Positions 26,936 to 36,584 are shown, counted from the first letter of the stretch. The stretch: DNA of 64,000 nt from Bacteroidales bacterium 6E (GCA_001270045.2 DF970686.1:186001-250000); one strand, 5' to 3'. Translations and numbers: made by a program. The notes: generated by a model from the letters alone, not told the origin.

Positions 26936-26992
26936 TACGTGGAAAAATTTGTGATTGATTGCAACCACCGTAAAAAAATGCTAAAACAATCG
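26936..26992 (+). promoter_or_regulatory. SAM-II-type riboswitch in the metK leader
   Basis: The leader has the H-type pseudoknot layout of SAM-II. P1 is ACGTGG (26937-26942) with CCACcGT (26965-26971, one bulged C). The loop carries ATTTG (26947-26951), GATTG (26953-26957) and TTGCA (26959-26963). After an A-rich linker come the conserved GCTAAAA (26980-26986) and CAATC (26987-26991), which pairs with GATTG to form P2. These segments match the SAM-II consensus as I remember it, in order and spacing. Feedback by S-adenosylmethionine on its own synthetase is the expected logic. The aptamer ends about 90 bases before the start codon, farther than in the classic SAM-II that hides the ribosome site. 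Confidence 0.82.
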
Positions 26993-27082
26993 GGTTAGTA
27001 CTTGCTTTTCAATCATTTATCCCGCGTTATTATTATTGTTTAACCATTCCGGTCCTTTTCCGGAAAGAAAAATTTTGGGATA

Positions 27083-28339
27083 ATGAGTTATTTATTTACA
27101 AGTGAATCCGTATCTGAAGGTCATCCAGACAAAGTAGCAGACCAAATTTCAGATGCATTGCTGGACCATTTTCTGGCATTTGACCCTGACTCCAAAGTCG
27201 CTATTGAAACCCTGGTAACTACCGGTCAGGTGGTTGTGGCTGGGGAAGTAAAATCGAAAACATATGTCGAGGTGCAGGAAGTTGCACGAAAAGTTATCCA
27301 GAAAATTGGATATACCAAGGCTGAATATCGCTTTGATGCAGACTCATGCGGAGTGTTGGTGGCCATTCATGAACAGAGCCCTGACATCAACCGTGGAGTG
27401 GAGCGTGAGAAAAAACTGGATCAGGGTGCCGGCGACCAGGGAATGATGTTCGGATATGCCTGTAAGGACACTGATGACTACATGCCTCTTCCTCTGGAGC
27501 TTTCCCATAGGATCCTTCTTGAACTTGCGGCTATCAGACGTGAAGGAAATGAAATGCCATACCTGAGACCTGACTCAAAATCGCAGGTAACCGTCGAGTA
27601 TAACGATGACCATACCCCTTCACGTGTGCACACCATCGTTGTTTCAACCCAACATGACGAATTTGACCAGGACGAGCCGATGCTCAAAAAGATTCGCGAG
27701 GATGTTATCAATATCCTGATGCCAAGGGTAATCTCAAATCTTCCGGACAGAATGCAGAAACTATTCGGGGAAAACATCATTTACCATGTAAATCCTACCG
27801 GAAAGTTTGTGATCGGTGGACCACATGGGGATACCGGACTGACCGGCCGGAAAATTATCGTTGACACATATGGTGGCAAAGGAGCTCATGGTGGAGGTGC
27901 ATTTTCCGGCAAGGACCCGTCAAAGGTAGACCGTTCGGCTGCTTATGCCGCAAGACACATTGCCAAAAACATGGTCGCTGCCGGTGTTGCCGATGAGATG
28001 CTTGTCCAGTTGGCCTATGCAATCGGGGTTGCAGAACCAGTTGGAGTCTATGTCAATACCTACGGAAGAAGCCGTGTCAAGTTATCAGACAGCGAAATTG
28101 CCATAAAGGTGCAAAAGCTGTTCGACCTGCGTCCTGCAGCCATTGAAAAGCGGCTGGAACTCAGAAAACCAATTTATCTCGAAACGGCAGCCTATGGTCA
28201 TATGGGACGCACTCCTGTAACAAAAGTTCAGACTTACAATTCATCCTATCACAAACCAAAAGAGATGGAACTGAATTTTTTCACATGGGAAAAACTTGAT
28301 ATGGTGGATGCCATCAAAAAATCATTCAGAATCGTTTAG
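27083..28339 (+). CDS. metK: S-adenosylmethionine synthetase
   Basis: This enzyme makes SAM from methionine and ATP. The 418 residues contain [21 protein letters not shown] (split as [13 protein letters not shown] and [11 protein letters not shown]), the ATP-binding [12 protein letters not shown], and the phosphate loop [19 protein letters not shown], all invariant in MetK. An internal segment of about 30 residues longer than the E. coli enzyme is usual for Bacteroidota. It is preceded by a SAM-II aptamer and closed by a strong terminator. Confidence 0.98.
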   Translation: MSYLFTSESVSEGHPDKVADQISDALLDHFLAFDPDSKVAIETLVTTGQVVVAGEVKSKTYVEVQEVARKVIQKIGYTKAEYRFDADSCGVLVAIHEQSPDINRGVEREKKLDQGAGDQGMMFGYACKDTDDYMPLPLELSHRILLELAAIRREGNEMPYLRPDSKSQVTVEYNDDHTPSRVHTIVVSTQHDEFDQDEPMLKKIREDVINILMPRVISNLPDRMQKLFGENIIYHVNPTGKFVIGGPHGDTGLTGRKIIVDTYGGKGAHGGGAFSGKDPSKVDRSAAYAARHIAKNMVAAGVADEMLVQLAYAIGVAEPVGVYVNTYGRSRVKLSDSEIAIKVQKLFDLRPAAIEKRLELRKPIYLETAAYGHMGRTPVTKVQTYNSSYHKPKEMELNFFTWEKLDMVDAIKKSFRIV

Positions 28340-28365
28340 TCGCTGACATTCAACATCTTTATATA

Positions 28366-28400
28366 AAGGCTGGCTCACTTTTGTGCCAGCCTTTTTTTTT
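28366..28400 (+). terminator. Rho-independent terminator after metK
   Basis: AAGGCTGGC (28366-28374) pairs with GCCAGCCTT (28385-28393) and is followed by an uninterrupted T tract. Confidence 0.92.
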
Positions 28401-28818
28401 AACACATGTCTAAGATTATCATCATCGATATATTGAATGAAGTCACTTCAACACTTGAGTTCATACCGACCAACTTCCCACCATTAAGATAGTATTTTCA
28501 TATTATCACCATTGTTTTACCATATTGCAATGGCAAAATAATGGTAAAAGACTGGAGAAACTATGGTAAAACACAAAAGGGGTATAAGATATGGCCAATC
28601 CCGACAGTGAATTTTCCAGTTACTCATCCAGTTTCCATTTCAGGTAAATGGCCGCTCAGTGAATTGATACAGATACATTTTTTTGCCAGAAACATGTATT
28701 CAATGGATCAGCGATAATTATTAAAATGAAGGGACAGCAGAATAAAACACAATTTGAAAACAAATAACCCGTTCTTGAAGGGATTATAATTCTATTCATT
28801 CAAATTTTAATCTATCGG
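28401..28818. other. Non-coding stretch with inverted ATGGTAAAA repeats
   Basis: No gene is convincingly supported over these 418 bases. TTTTACCAT (28515-28523) is inverted relative to ATGGTAAAA at 28541-28549, and a third copy lies at 28563-28571. CCATTG (28509-28514) and CAATGG (28528-28533) form a competing hairpin. A 58-codon frame (28541-28717, starting MVKDWRNYGK) exists but has no recognisable family or clear translation signal. The stretch lies between two strong terminators, so a separate short transcript is possible. Confidence 0.35.
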
Positions 28819-28850
28819 ACACCCTGGCTTTTTTTGAGCCGGGGTGTTTT
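28819..28850 (+). terminator. Rho-independent terminator of an unknown transcript
   Basis: ACACCCTGGCT (28819-28829) pairs with AGCCGGGGTGT (28837-28847, one wobble) and is followed by TTTT. metK already has its own terminator 430 bases upstream, so this one must end something transcribed in between, or act as an attenuator for the reductase gene 58 bases on. Confidence 0.78.
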
Positions 28851-28908
28851 GATTATAGTCCAATCTGATGAAAATTTCTTATCTTGAAGGCCTCTAAATG
28901 ACGCAATT

Positions 28909-29805
28909 ATGACAAAGCTCAACAGACGACAGTTCATTCAGACAGGTATGGCCGGTGTTGCCGGATTATCGGTAATCGGAGCCGGCCTTTCCCAAATATC
29001 TTTTACACCTGCCGATCAAGCGGTTGTAGATATGGTCAAACTTGGCAATACCGGACTGACCCTTCCCAGGCTTGCCATGGGTACGGGATCTCATGGAGGA
29101 GGAAAAGCTTCGAACCAGACCCGGTTGGGAGTTGAAAAGTTCGTAAAACTTGCACGACATGCCCACGAAAAAGGAATACGATTTTTCGATTCGGCCGATT
29201 CCTATGGATCACATCCCTATGTAAAAGAAGCATTGAAGGAAATTCCCCGTGATGAAACACACATCCTGACGAAAATGTGGGTTACCCAGACAAGCTGGAA
29301 TGATGTCCAGCCAGTCCCGGTTGTACTCGACAGGTTTAGGAAAGAGACAGGAAGCGATTATTTTGATATCGTCCTGATGCATTGCCTGATGAAAGGCAAC
29401 TGGAAGGAAGAGCGCAAATCATACGTGGATGGACTATATAAAGCCAAGCAAGACGGGCTTGTCAAGGCGGTCGGTGTGTCATGCCACAACTGGGATGCAA
29501 TGGCAGAAGCGGTTGAAGATCCCTGGGTTGATGTCATCCTGGCCAGGATAAATCCTTTTGGCGTACACATGGATGGAACCCCTGAGGCTGTCATGGGGCT
29601 ACTTGAAAAAGCCCGGAAAAACGGCAAGGGAATTATTGGCATGAAGATTTTCGGCAATGGAGATAAAGTTACCGATGCAGAACGGGAACAATCCATCAGG
29701 TATGCGGTTAACAGTGGTAACGTCCATTGCATGACCCTGGGACTTGAGAGTCCGGAGCAAGTCAACGATGCAGTTTCACGGGTAATGAGAATCGCAAAAT
29801 CATAA
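28909..29805 (+). CDS. Tat-exported aldo/keto reductase
   Basis: This 298-residue oxidoreductase has a twin-arginine signal (NRRQFIQTG followed by a hydrophobic stretch to about residue 30), so it is folded in the cytoplasm and exported. The AKR barrel shows Asp and Tyr in FFDSADSYG, the catalytic Lys in ILTKMW and the His in VLMHC, in tetrad order. The C-terminal cofactor-binding region (GVSCHNW, IGMKIFG) is shorter than in cytosolic family members. The substrate is unknown; the Tat signal suggests a periplasmic function on sugars or quinone-linked carbonyls. Confidence 0.88.
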   Translation: MTKLNRRQFIQTGMAGVAGLSVIGAGLSQISFTPADQAVVDMVKLGNTGLTLPRLAMGTGSHGGGKASNQTRLGVEKFVKLARHAHEKGIRFFDSADSYGSHPYVKEALKEIPRDETHILTKMWVTQTSWNDVQPVPVVLDRFRKETGSDYFDIVLMHCLMKGNWKEERKSYVDGLYKAKQDGLVKAVGVSCHNWDAMAEAVEDPWVDVILARINPFGVHMDGTPEAVMGLLEKARKNGKGIIGMKIFGNGDKVTDAEREQSIRYAVNSGNVHCMTLGLESPEQVNDAVSRVMRIAKS

Positions 29806-29831
29806 ACCCGTCAGAAGATACTCTAACGAAA

Positions 29832-29874
29832 GAGCCTGGTTTCATGTGCAATCATGAAATCAGGCTCATTTTTT
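29832..29874 (+). terminator. Rho-independent terminator after the aldo/keto reductase
   Basis: GAGCCTGGTTTCATG (29832-29846) pairs with CATGAAATCAGGCTC (29853-29867, one wobble) around a six-base loop and is followed by ATTTTTT. Confidence 0.92.
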
Positions 29875-29948
29875 GGTCATAAACTAACATTTATTTAAGA
29901 TTTTGACCCAAGCCAAACATACCGTCCCGATTTACAGTGAAAAAATAT

Positions 29949-29956
29949 ACTTTTGT
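29949..29956 (+). promoter_or_regulatory. Candidate -7 element TACTTTTG for asnS
   Basis: TACTTTTG matches TAnnTTTG and lies 30 bases before the asnS ATG. Confidence 0.45.
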
Positions 29957-29986
29957 TACCCTTGTAACAGTGCATAATTATTAAGA

Positions 29987-31423
29987 ATGAACCGGATAAA
30001 AGTTAAAGAGATATTACTGAAAGGCGAAACAGGCCAGGAAGTATTGGTTAAAGGATGGGTAAGGACCAAACGTGGTAGCAAAAACGTAAACTTCATAACC
30101 CTGAATGACGGATCAACCATACACAATCTCCAGGTTGTGGCCGATACCCAGGTTTTCGGTGAAGAGTTCCTGAAGGATATCAATACCAGTACATCTCTAT
30201 CTGTTACGGGTGAACTCGTATCTTCACAGGGAAGCGGACAAAATGTTGAACTTGTTGCGAAAACCATACATATTTACGGCAAGTCAGATCCGGATAAATA
30301 TCCTATCCAGCCTAAAAAACACTCCCTCGAATTTCTTCGCGAAAATGCACATCTCAGGTTCAGGACCAACACTTTCGGGGCTGTTTTCAGGATCCGCCAT
30401 GCCATGGCTTATGCGATCCATGATTATTTTAACAGAAAAGGATTTTTCTACCTCCATACACCCATTATTACTGCTTCTGACGCAGAAGGTGCCGGACAAA
30501 TGTTCAGGGTAACAACGCTTGACGCCAGCAATCCTCCCAGAAACGAGGAAGGCAAGGTCGATTTCACTGAAGATTTTTTCGGGAAGCCCACCAATCTGAC
30601 TGTTTCCGGACAGTTGGAGGGAGAATTGGGTGCTACAGCCCTGGGTGAAATCTATACCTTCGGACCAACCTTCAGGGCCGAGAATTCAAACACTTCTCGT
30701 CACTTGGCCGAATTTTGGATGATTGAACCCGAAATGGCATTTTATGAATTGAAGGACAACATGGATCTTGCCGAGGATTTCCTGAAATCGTTGATCCGTT
30801 ATGCCCTCGACAACTGCATGGATGACCTGAAGTTTCTGGCCACCCGACTGAAAGAGGAAGAAAAAGGAAAACCGGCTGACCAACAGTCAATGGACCTGAT
30901 CGAAAAACTCAGGTTCGTAGCCGAAAATGACTTTGTCAGGCTAACCTATACCGAAGCCATCGAAATACTCAGGAATTCAAATTACTATAAGAAGAAGAAA
31001 TTCCAGTTCCCGGTTGAATGGGGCATTGATCTCCAGAGTGAACACGAAAGATACCTCGTCGAAAAGCACTTTAAAAAACCTGTGATCCTTATCGATTACC
31101 CCAAAGAAATCAAGGCCTTCTATATGAAGCAAAACGAAGACGGGAAGACAGTAGCGGCCATGGATGTATTGTTCCCGCAAATTGGAGAAATCATTGGTGG
31201 ATCACAAAGAGAGGAAAATCTCGACAAGTTGGTCAGACGGATGGAAGAAATGCACATTCCAGTTGAAGAAATGTGGTGGTTCCTCGATACACGAAGATAT
31301 GGAACAGTGCCGCACAGCGGTTTCGGACTTGGATTTGAAAGATTTATCCTTTTCGTTACAGGGATGGGCAATATCCGCGATGTCATCGCCTTCCCCCGTA
31401 CCCCGAAAAATGCCGAGTTTTAG
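29987..31423 (+). CDS. asnS: Asparagine--tRNA ligase
   Basis: This class IIb synthetase charges tRNA-Asn. The 478 residues start with the OB-fold anticodon domain (about 1-115, [19 protein letters not shown]). The catalytic domain follows, with motif 2 around [24 protein letters not shown] (read as [15 protein letters not shown]) and motif 3 [15 protein letters not shown]. The [12 protein letters not shown] phrase separates AsnRS from AspRS. An AsnRS-specific insertion lies between motifs 2 and 3. The gene stands alone between the reductase terminator and rpoN. Confidence 0.97.
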   Translation: MNRIKVKEILLKGETGQEVLVKGWVRTKRGSKNVNFITLNDGSTIHNLQVVADTQVFGEEFLKDINTSTSLSVTGELVSSQGSGQNVELVAKTIHIYGKSDPDKYPIQPKKHSLEFLRENAHLRFRTNTFGAVFRIRHAMAYAIHDYFNRKGFFYLHTPIITASDAEGAGQMFRVTTLDASNPPRNEEGKVDFTEDFFGKPTNLTVSGQLEGELGATALGEIYTFGPTFRAENSNTSRHLAEFWMIEPEMAFYELKDNMDLAEDFLKSLIRYALDNCMDDLKFLATRLKEEEKGKPADQQSMDLIEKLRFVAENDFVRLTYTEAIEILRNSNYYKKKKFQFPVEWGIDLQSEHERYLVEKHFKKPVILIDYPKEIKAFYMKQNEDGKTVAAMDVLFPQIGEIIGGSQREENLDKLVRRMEEMHIPVEEMWWFLDTRRYGTVPHSGFGLGFERFILFVTGMGNIRDVIAFPRTPKNAEF

Positions 31424-31469
31424 GCCAGCCTTAATCCCGGTTCCTTAAAGACAATATTGATAAAATTGC

Positions 31470-31477
31470 TATTTTTG
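31470..31477 (+). promoter_or_regulatory. Candidate -7 element TATTTTTG for rpoN
   Basis: TATTTTTG matches TAnnTTTG and lies 22 bases before the rpoN ATG. Confidence 0.45.
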
Positions 31478-31499
31478 ACCTGCAACCATATATGCAGGG

Positions 31500-32954
31500 A
31501 TGAAAACAAAGCTCTCGTTACAACAAAAGCTGCTCCAGAAGCTTTCGCCACAGCAGATCCAGGTGATCAAGCTGCTGGAGATCCCTACGTTGCAACTTGA
31601 ACAAAGAATCAAAAAGGAGCTTGAGGAAAACCCCGTCCTTGAACTCGAAGGGGATGATAATTATTCGGAAGAAGACGATCAGGCTCCGGAGCTCCGTTCG
31701 GATGAAGACAAGGATAATGAGGAATTTTCGGTGGAGGATTATCTCCCGGATGATGAGATCCCCAATTACCGTTTGAATGCCAATAACTATTCGCCAGACG
31801 ACAAACATGTAGATATTCCATTTTCTGTTGGTGACACCTTCCATGAGTTTCTCTATGAACAGGTAGGGATGGTCATGCTGGATGACCGAAACCGTATGCT
31901 GGCTGATTATATCATCGGAAATATCGATGAAGACGGATATCTGCGCCGTGACCTGCTTTCAATTTCTGACGACCTCGCCTTTACCCAAAACATGGACGTC
32001 AGTGAGGAAGAACTTGCCAAAGTTTTGGACATCATACATGAATTCGATCCTCCAGGAGTGGGTGCACGGGACCTTCAGGAATGCCTTCTTCTTCAACTTA
32101 AGCGCAAAAAACATGATTATCAGCATGTTGCCGTCGCAGTGATCAGTGACGCTTTTGATGAGTTTACCAAAAAACATTACGATAAAATAGCCCGGCGTCT
32201 GGGCGTGGAAGATGAAGACCTAAAACAAGCCATTGAACTTATCCTCAAGCTCAATCCAAAACCAGGAAGTTCATATAGCAATCCCCTCAATAAATCAAAT
32301 CAGCACATCGTTCCTGATTTTATTCTAGACAATATCGATGGAGAACTCCAACTGAGCCTGAATCAAAGAAACATGCCCGAACTCAGGATTAACGATTCTT
32401 ATCTCGACATGCTTCGGGCTTTGGCACAAAACAGAAACGGATATAACCGAAACACTAAAGAGGCCCTGACTTTTGTAAAACAAAAACTGGATTCGGCCAA
32501 ATGGTTTATCGATGCAATCCGGCAAAGGCAGCAAACCTTGCTGGTTACAATGTCAGAAATTATTGATTTCCAAAAAGAATACTTTATGGATGGGGATGAG
32601 ACAAAACTCAAACCCATGATCCTGAAGGATATTGCCGAACGCACAAGTCTTGATATCTCGACAATTTCAAGGGTTTCGAACAGTAAATATATTCAAACCC
32701 ATTTTGGCATTTACCCCCTGAAATACTTTTTCTCAGAAGCGATGCAAAAGGACACCGGAGAAGAGGTATCAACCAGGGAGATCAAGAAAATACTGAAAGA
32801 CTGTATTGATAATGAGGATAAAAAACACCCTCTTACCGATGAAAGGCTTACAGAAATCCTAAAGGAGAAATCGTATAACATTGCCCGTCGCACGGTTGCA
32901 AAATATCGCGAACAACTCGATATCCCGGTAGCCAGATTACGTAAAGAACTCTAA
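31500..32954 (+). CDS. rpoN: RNA polymerase sigma-54 factor
   Basis: This alternative sigma factor needs an AAA+ activator to open promoters of the -24/-12 class. The 484 residues have a Q/L-rich N-terminal region I (LSLQQKLLQKLSPQQIQVIKLL), an acidic region II (about 50-95), the core-binding domain (DEDGYLRRDL, FDPPGVGARDLQECL), a helix-turn-helix (ISTISRVSNSKYIQTHFG) and the RpoN box ARRTVAKYREQL near the C-terminus. No bacterial enhancer-binding protein is encoded in the window. The next gene follows after two bases. Confidence 0.97.
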   Translation: MKTKLSLQQKLLQKLSPQQIQVIKLLEIPTLQLEQRIKKELEENPVLELEGDDNYSEEDDQAPELRSDEDKDNEEFSVEDYLPDDEIPNYRLNANNYSPDDKHVDIPFSVGDTFHEFLYEQVGMVMLDDRNRMLADYIIGNIDEDGYLRRDLLSISDDLAFTQNMDVSEEELAKVLDIIHEFDPPGVGARDLQECLLLQLKRKKHDYQHVAVAVISDAFDEFTKKHYDKIARRLGVEDEDLKQAIELILKLNPKPGSSYSNPLNKSNQHIVPDFILDNIDGELQLSLNQRNMPELRINDSYLDMLRALAQNRNGYNRNTKEALTFVKQKLDSAKWFIDAIRQRQQTLLVTMSEIIDFQKEYFMDGDETKLKPMILKDIAERTSLDISTISRVSNSKYIQTHFGIYPLKYFFSEAMQKDTGEEVSTREIKKILKDCIDNEDKKHPLTDERLTEILKEKSYNIARRTVAKYREQLDIPVARLRKEL

Positions 32955-32956
32955 AC

Positions 32957-33562
32957 ATGCTTAAAGCAATTTCAAAAGCAATCTCCTTTGTCTTCTCGCC
33001 ATTGCTGATACCAACCTATGCAGCCCTGATCCTTTTATATTCAGGATTTCACTTCTCAATGTTTTCCTGGGAAGCCAAACGTTTTTTATTGATTGTTGTG
33101 GTCATTTCAACCGCAATAATGCCGGCAATCACCTTGACAATAGCTGGTTTGGGAAAAAAATTGCAGGTAACCGCCCATCAAAGGGGAGATCTTTGGATTC
33201 CCATGATTTTTAGCGCCCTCTACTATTATCTGGGTTTTTACCTGCTCAATAAAATGCCTTTTTACGCCATATTTAAGGTACTCCTTCTTTCAGGGGCAAT
33301 ACTGATTGTCATCCTGATGATGATCAGCCTTAAATGGAAAATAAGTTACCATACCGCAGCGGCCGGTAGTCTTTTCGGCCTGTTGACCGCCCTTTCATTG
33401 CGACTGGGGGCAAATCCCCTGATGCTGCTTAGCATTATTGCCATGACTTCCGGAATTATCGGAACGGCGCGGATTATCCTAAGAAAAAACAATCTGGGTG
33501 AAACACTGGCCGGATTTCCTATCGGGTTCCTGGTTTTTTTTCTGATCTTTTTCCTGCTATGA
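32957..33562 (+). CDS. PAP2-like integral membrane protein
   Basis: This 201-residue protein has about six membrane helices. Two stretches recall PAP2 phosphatases: ISYHTAAAGSLFG (motif 2 with His) and ARIILRKNNLGETLAGF (motif 3, with Asn where the nucleophilic His usually stands). The first PAP2 motif is not clear. It may therefore be an inactive or altered lipid phosphatase-like protein of the kind common in Bacteroidota. It starts two bases after rpoN and is surely co-transcribed. Confidence 0.7.
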   Translation: MLKAISKAISFVFSPLLIPTYAALILLYSGFHFSMFSWEAKRFLLIVVVISTAIMPAITLTIAGLGKKLQVTAHQRGDLWIPMIFSALYYYLGFYLLNKMPFYAIFKVLLLSGAILIVILMMISLKWKISYHTAAAGSLFGLLTALSLRLGANPLMLLSIIAMTSGIIGTARIILRKNNLGETLAGFPIGFLVFFLIFFLL

Positions 33563-33698
33563 CCTTAAGCATTGTAAAGGCTACCCCTAGAATACCCAGC
33601 CTGAAAAATTTCATTCCAATAATTAGCGCCCGGACATTCCAAAAAATTGCGTCAAAAGCGACAATACCTGTAATCTGTTTAATTTCCGTTAAATAAAC

Positions 33699-33706
33699 TA
33701 TTTTTG
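33699..33706 (+). promoter_or_regulatory. Candidate -7 element TATTTTTG for the M3 peptidase gene
   Basis: TATTTTTG matches TAnnTTTG. It gives a leader of about 115 bases before the peptidase start. I see no strong structure in that leader. Confidence 0.4.
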
Positions 33707-33827
33707 AAACCCACTTGTTAAATATCGGTGAAGGTGCAGCCTTTATGGCTAAATGACATGAAATTCAAATCCATGAAAGATGGCTTTCAGACAGACCGGA
33801 TCTTGAAAATTTTAAAAATATCCATAA

Positions 33828-35915
33828 ATGAAAACAGTATTTACAACTCTAGTTTTATTGATAAGCATGATCGATATGAATGCACAGAACAATCCGCTAT
33901 TACGCCCTTTTGATACTCCACACCAAACAGCCCCATTCCCGGAAATCAGGAATGAACACTTTATGCCAGCCATGATGGAAGCCATGGAACAGGGCAGGTC
34001 TGAAATCAGGGCAATTGTGGAAAATCAGGAGGTTCCCACTTTTGCAAATACAATTGAAGCGCTTGAAAGGGCAGGACGACTGCTTAACAGGGTCTCTGGG
34101 GTCTTTTATAACTTGATGAGTTCTGAAACCAATGATGAATTGCAGAAGATTGCCCAAGAGGCTTCACCCTTGCTTACACGTTACCAAAATGATATTTCAC
34201 TTAATCCCGAACTTTTCGCAAGAGTTAAGGCAGTTTACGAAAACCGTGACAAACTGAATCTCAACACAGAACAAACCATGCTGTTAAATAATACTTTTCA
34301 GCAGTTTGTAAGGAGAGGGGCCAATCTAACCGAAGACCAAAAAGAAAAATACAGGGCAATCAGTACCGAACTATCCATGTTGTCATTAAAATTTGGCGAC
34401 AATGTATTGAAAGAGACCAACCAATATGAAAAGCTAATCACGGATAAAAGTCAGTTATCAGGCCTTCCCGAGAGTCTGTTGGAGGCCGTAGAAGCGAAAG
34501 CCAAATCCAAAAATTTGGAGGGGTGGTTGTTTGATATCACTGCACCCATCTATGGCCCTTTCATGAAGTATGCCGACAACCGTGAACTTCGAAGGGAGCT
34601 CTATTTTGCCTCCGCATCAAAATCTTTCAAAGGGGATGAATATGACAATCAGGAAAACGTGAAACGAATTGTTGAACTTCGGCTTGAAATGGCCCGTCTG
34701 CTCGGATATAATACCTACGCTGATTATGTGCTTGAACGTTCAATGGCTTCCTCCTCTGATGGTGTATACCAGCTTCTGATCCAACTACTTGAGTCGGCTA
34801 CCCCAATAGCGGAAAAGGAAAAGGCAGAGGTAGTGGAATTTGCACGTTCAACCGGATTCGCTGATGATTTGATGCCTTGGGATTGGTCGTATTACTCTGA
34901 AAAACTAAAAGAAAAGAAGTTTGACCTGACCGATGAGATGTTGAAACCATACTTTGAACTGAACCGGACCATTGACGGGGTGTTTGGCCTGGCAAACGAA
35001 TTGTTCGGAATAACTTTTAAGCTGAATAAAGACATCCCCGTATACCACGAAGAAGTGTTGCCTTATGAAGTATTCGACCGGGATGGAAGATTCCTTTCCG
35101 TATTGTACGCCGATTTTCATCCCAGGGCAGGGAAGAGGGGAGGAGCATGGATGAATGCATTCAAACCTCAATGGAAGGAAAACGGATACGATTCGAGACC
35201 GCACATTACCATTGTCATGAATTTCACTCGTCCTACAGATTCGAGGCCTTCCTTGCTTACTTATTATGAATTCAGGACCTTCCTTCATGAATTTGGGCAT
35301 GCCTTGCACGGGATGTTGTCAAATACCACTTATGCCAGTCTTTCAGGAACTTCGGTATATAGGGATTTTGTGGAATTGCCGTCACAGATCATGGAAAACT
35401 GGGCGTCCGAGAAGGAGTTTCTTGACAAGTTTGCGGTTCATTATGAAACGGGCGAGAAAATTCCTGAAATCCTTGTGAAGAAGATAAAGGAATCGGAAAA
35501 GTTCCAGTCAGCCTACGCCACCATGAGACAATTAAGTTTTGGATTTCTTGACATGGCCTGGCATACACTTGAAACTCCCTTTAAAGGTGATCTTAAAACC
35601 TTTGAAGAAAAGGCCTGGGAAAAGACTCAGCTATTCCCAACTGTGGATGGCACAGCCATGAGTACCCAGTTCTCCCATCTTTTTGCGGGAGGTTATGCAG
35701 CCGGATATTACAGCTATAAATGGTCGGAAGTGCTCGATGCCGATGCATTCAGCCTGTTTAAAGAGCGAGGTCTGTTTGATCGGGCTACAGCTGAGTCATT
35801 CAGAAAGAACATCCTTGAAAAAGGAGGAACTGAACATCCGATGGAACTTTATAAGCGTTATCGCGGCCAGGAACCTTCGGTTGAGGCATTGCTCGAAAGG
35901 AGTGGACTTAAATAA
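33828..35915 (+). CDS. Exported M3 family zinc peptidase (peptidyl-dipeptidase-like)
   Basis: This 695-residue oligopeptidase has a signal peptide (about 20 residues, DMNAQ). The HExxH zinc site lies in FLHEFGHALHGMLS, with the downstream ligand Glu in FVELPSQIMENW. The substrate loop YEFRTF and the C-terminal FSHLFAGGYAAGYYSYKWSEVLDADAF are typical of Dcp-type M3 enzymes, which remove dipeptides from peptide C-termini. The export signal implies work in the periplasm on imported peptides. It has a promoter and terminator of its own. Confidence 0.95.
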   Translation: MKTVFTTLVLLISMIDMNAQNNPLLRPFDTPHQTAPFPEIRNEHFMPAMMEAMEQGRSEIRAIVENQEVPTFANTIEALERAGRLLNRVSGVFYNLMSSETNDELQKIAQEASPLLTRYQNDISLNPELFARVKAVYENRDKLNLNTEQTMLLNNTFQQFVRRGANLTEDQKEKYRAISTELSMLSLKFGDNVLKETNQYEKLITDKSQLSGLPESLLEAVEAKAKSKNLEGWLFDITAPIYGPFMKYADNRELRRELYFASASKSFKGDEYDNQENVKRIVELRLEMARLLGYNTYADYVLERSMASSSDGVYQLLIQLLESATPIAEKEKAEVVEFARSTGFADDLMPWDWSYYSEKLKEKKFDLTDEMLKPYFELNRTIDGVFGLANELFGITFKLNKDIPVYHEEVLPYEVFDRDGRFLSVLYADFHPRAGKRGGAWMNAFKPQWKENGYDSRPHITIVMNFTRPTDSRPSLLTYYEFRTFLHEFGHALHGMLSNTTYASLSGTSVYRDFVELPSQIMENWASEKEFLDKFAVHYETGEKIPEILVKKIKESEKFQSAYATMRQLSFGFLDMAWHTLETPFKGDLKTFEEKAWEKTQLFPTVDGTAMSTQFSHLFAGGYAAGYYSYKWSEVLDADAFSLFKERGLFDRATAESFRKNILEKGGTEHPMELYKRYRGQEPSVEALLERSGLK

Positions 35916-35922
35916 AAAAAGT

Positions 35923-35954
35923 GGCCGGTTCTGCGTACAGGACCGGCCTTTTTA
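35923..35954 (+). terminator. Rho-independent terminator after the M3 peptidase
   Basis: GGCCGGTTCTG (35923-35933) pairs with CAGGACCGGCC (35938-35948, one wobble) around a CGTA loop and is followed by TTTTT. Confidence 0.93.
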
Positions 35955-36077
35955 TATAGAGTAAACGCCAACCTGCTGCTGCAGTATGGCTGTTTACGGA
36001 TGGGCGCCAACAAGAGTTGACGCCGTTAATTTGCATGTTTTAATCATCAATATCCATACCAAAACGAATACAGGAAA

Positions 36078-36566
36078 TCACTGATTTTTATTCCAAGGCG
36101 TAGTGGCTTTGGCACCGAAAATCTTACCGGTTATTGACGCAATGTGGACTTTCATGACACCAACATTCCTTATGGCGGGTTCGTTGAATTTGAAAGGCAA
36201 GTCACTATACTGCCCCATGGTTTTTAACATGCATTGGTACTTCTCGTCATAGTCATCCACAAATTCAACAGTTCCCTCAATCAATACCGAGGAGGATTTT
36301 ACCCTGTAACTGCAGCCAACCTGAACATCCTGCCAGGCAATCTCCTCACCCAGCGTCCAGTTAATTGAAACCCTGGGATTCATTTTCAGGGTGTCCCACA
36401 TTCGTCCATGCATAGCTGAATGGAGGATTACCACGTCCCCGTCAAGTGCAAAATTCATGGGCAATACGTAGGGTTGGTCATTCAGGCTCATCGCCACATA
36501 ACAGGTTTTACAAGACCTGATAATACGGTCGATTTCGGATCGGTCTTCGATAAAAAGTGTTCGCAT
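36078..36566 (-). CDS. Pyridoxamine 5'-phosphate oxidase-like flavoprotein
   Basis: This 162-residue split-barrel protein belongs to the PPOX class (NimA-like branch). Visible features are CKTCYVAMSLNDQPYVLPMNF at the N-terminus (read as YVAMSLNDQPYVLPMNF), VILHSAMHGRMWDTL, the strand VSINWTLG and the C-terminal KVHIASITGKIFGAKAT. It probably binds FMN or a related flavin and reduces an unknown substrate. It lies 18 bases after dnaG. Confidence 0.87.
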   Translation of the reverse strand: MRTLFIEDRSEIDRIIRSCKTCYVAMSLNDQPYVLPMNFALDGDVVILHSAMHGRMWDTLKMNPRVSINWTLGEEIAWQDVQVGCSYRVKSSSVLIEGTVEFVDDYDEKYQCMLKTMGQYSDLPFKFNEPAIRNVGVMKVHIASITGKIFGAKATTPWNKNQ

Positions 36567-36584
36567 GGTAATCGGTTTGAGTGT

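Noticed and set aside
28509-28571. Repeated ATGGTAAAA copies considered as a CRISPR-like or mobile-element signature
   Set aside because: There are only three nine-base copies, in mixed orientation and uneven spacing, with no cas gene or transposase nearby.
28541-28717. 58-codon frame starting MVKDWRNYGK
   Set aside because: There is no family, no convincing -7 element and no conserved feature. It is described only as part of the non-coding stretch.
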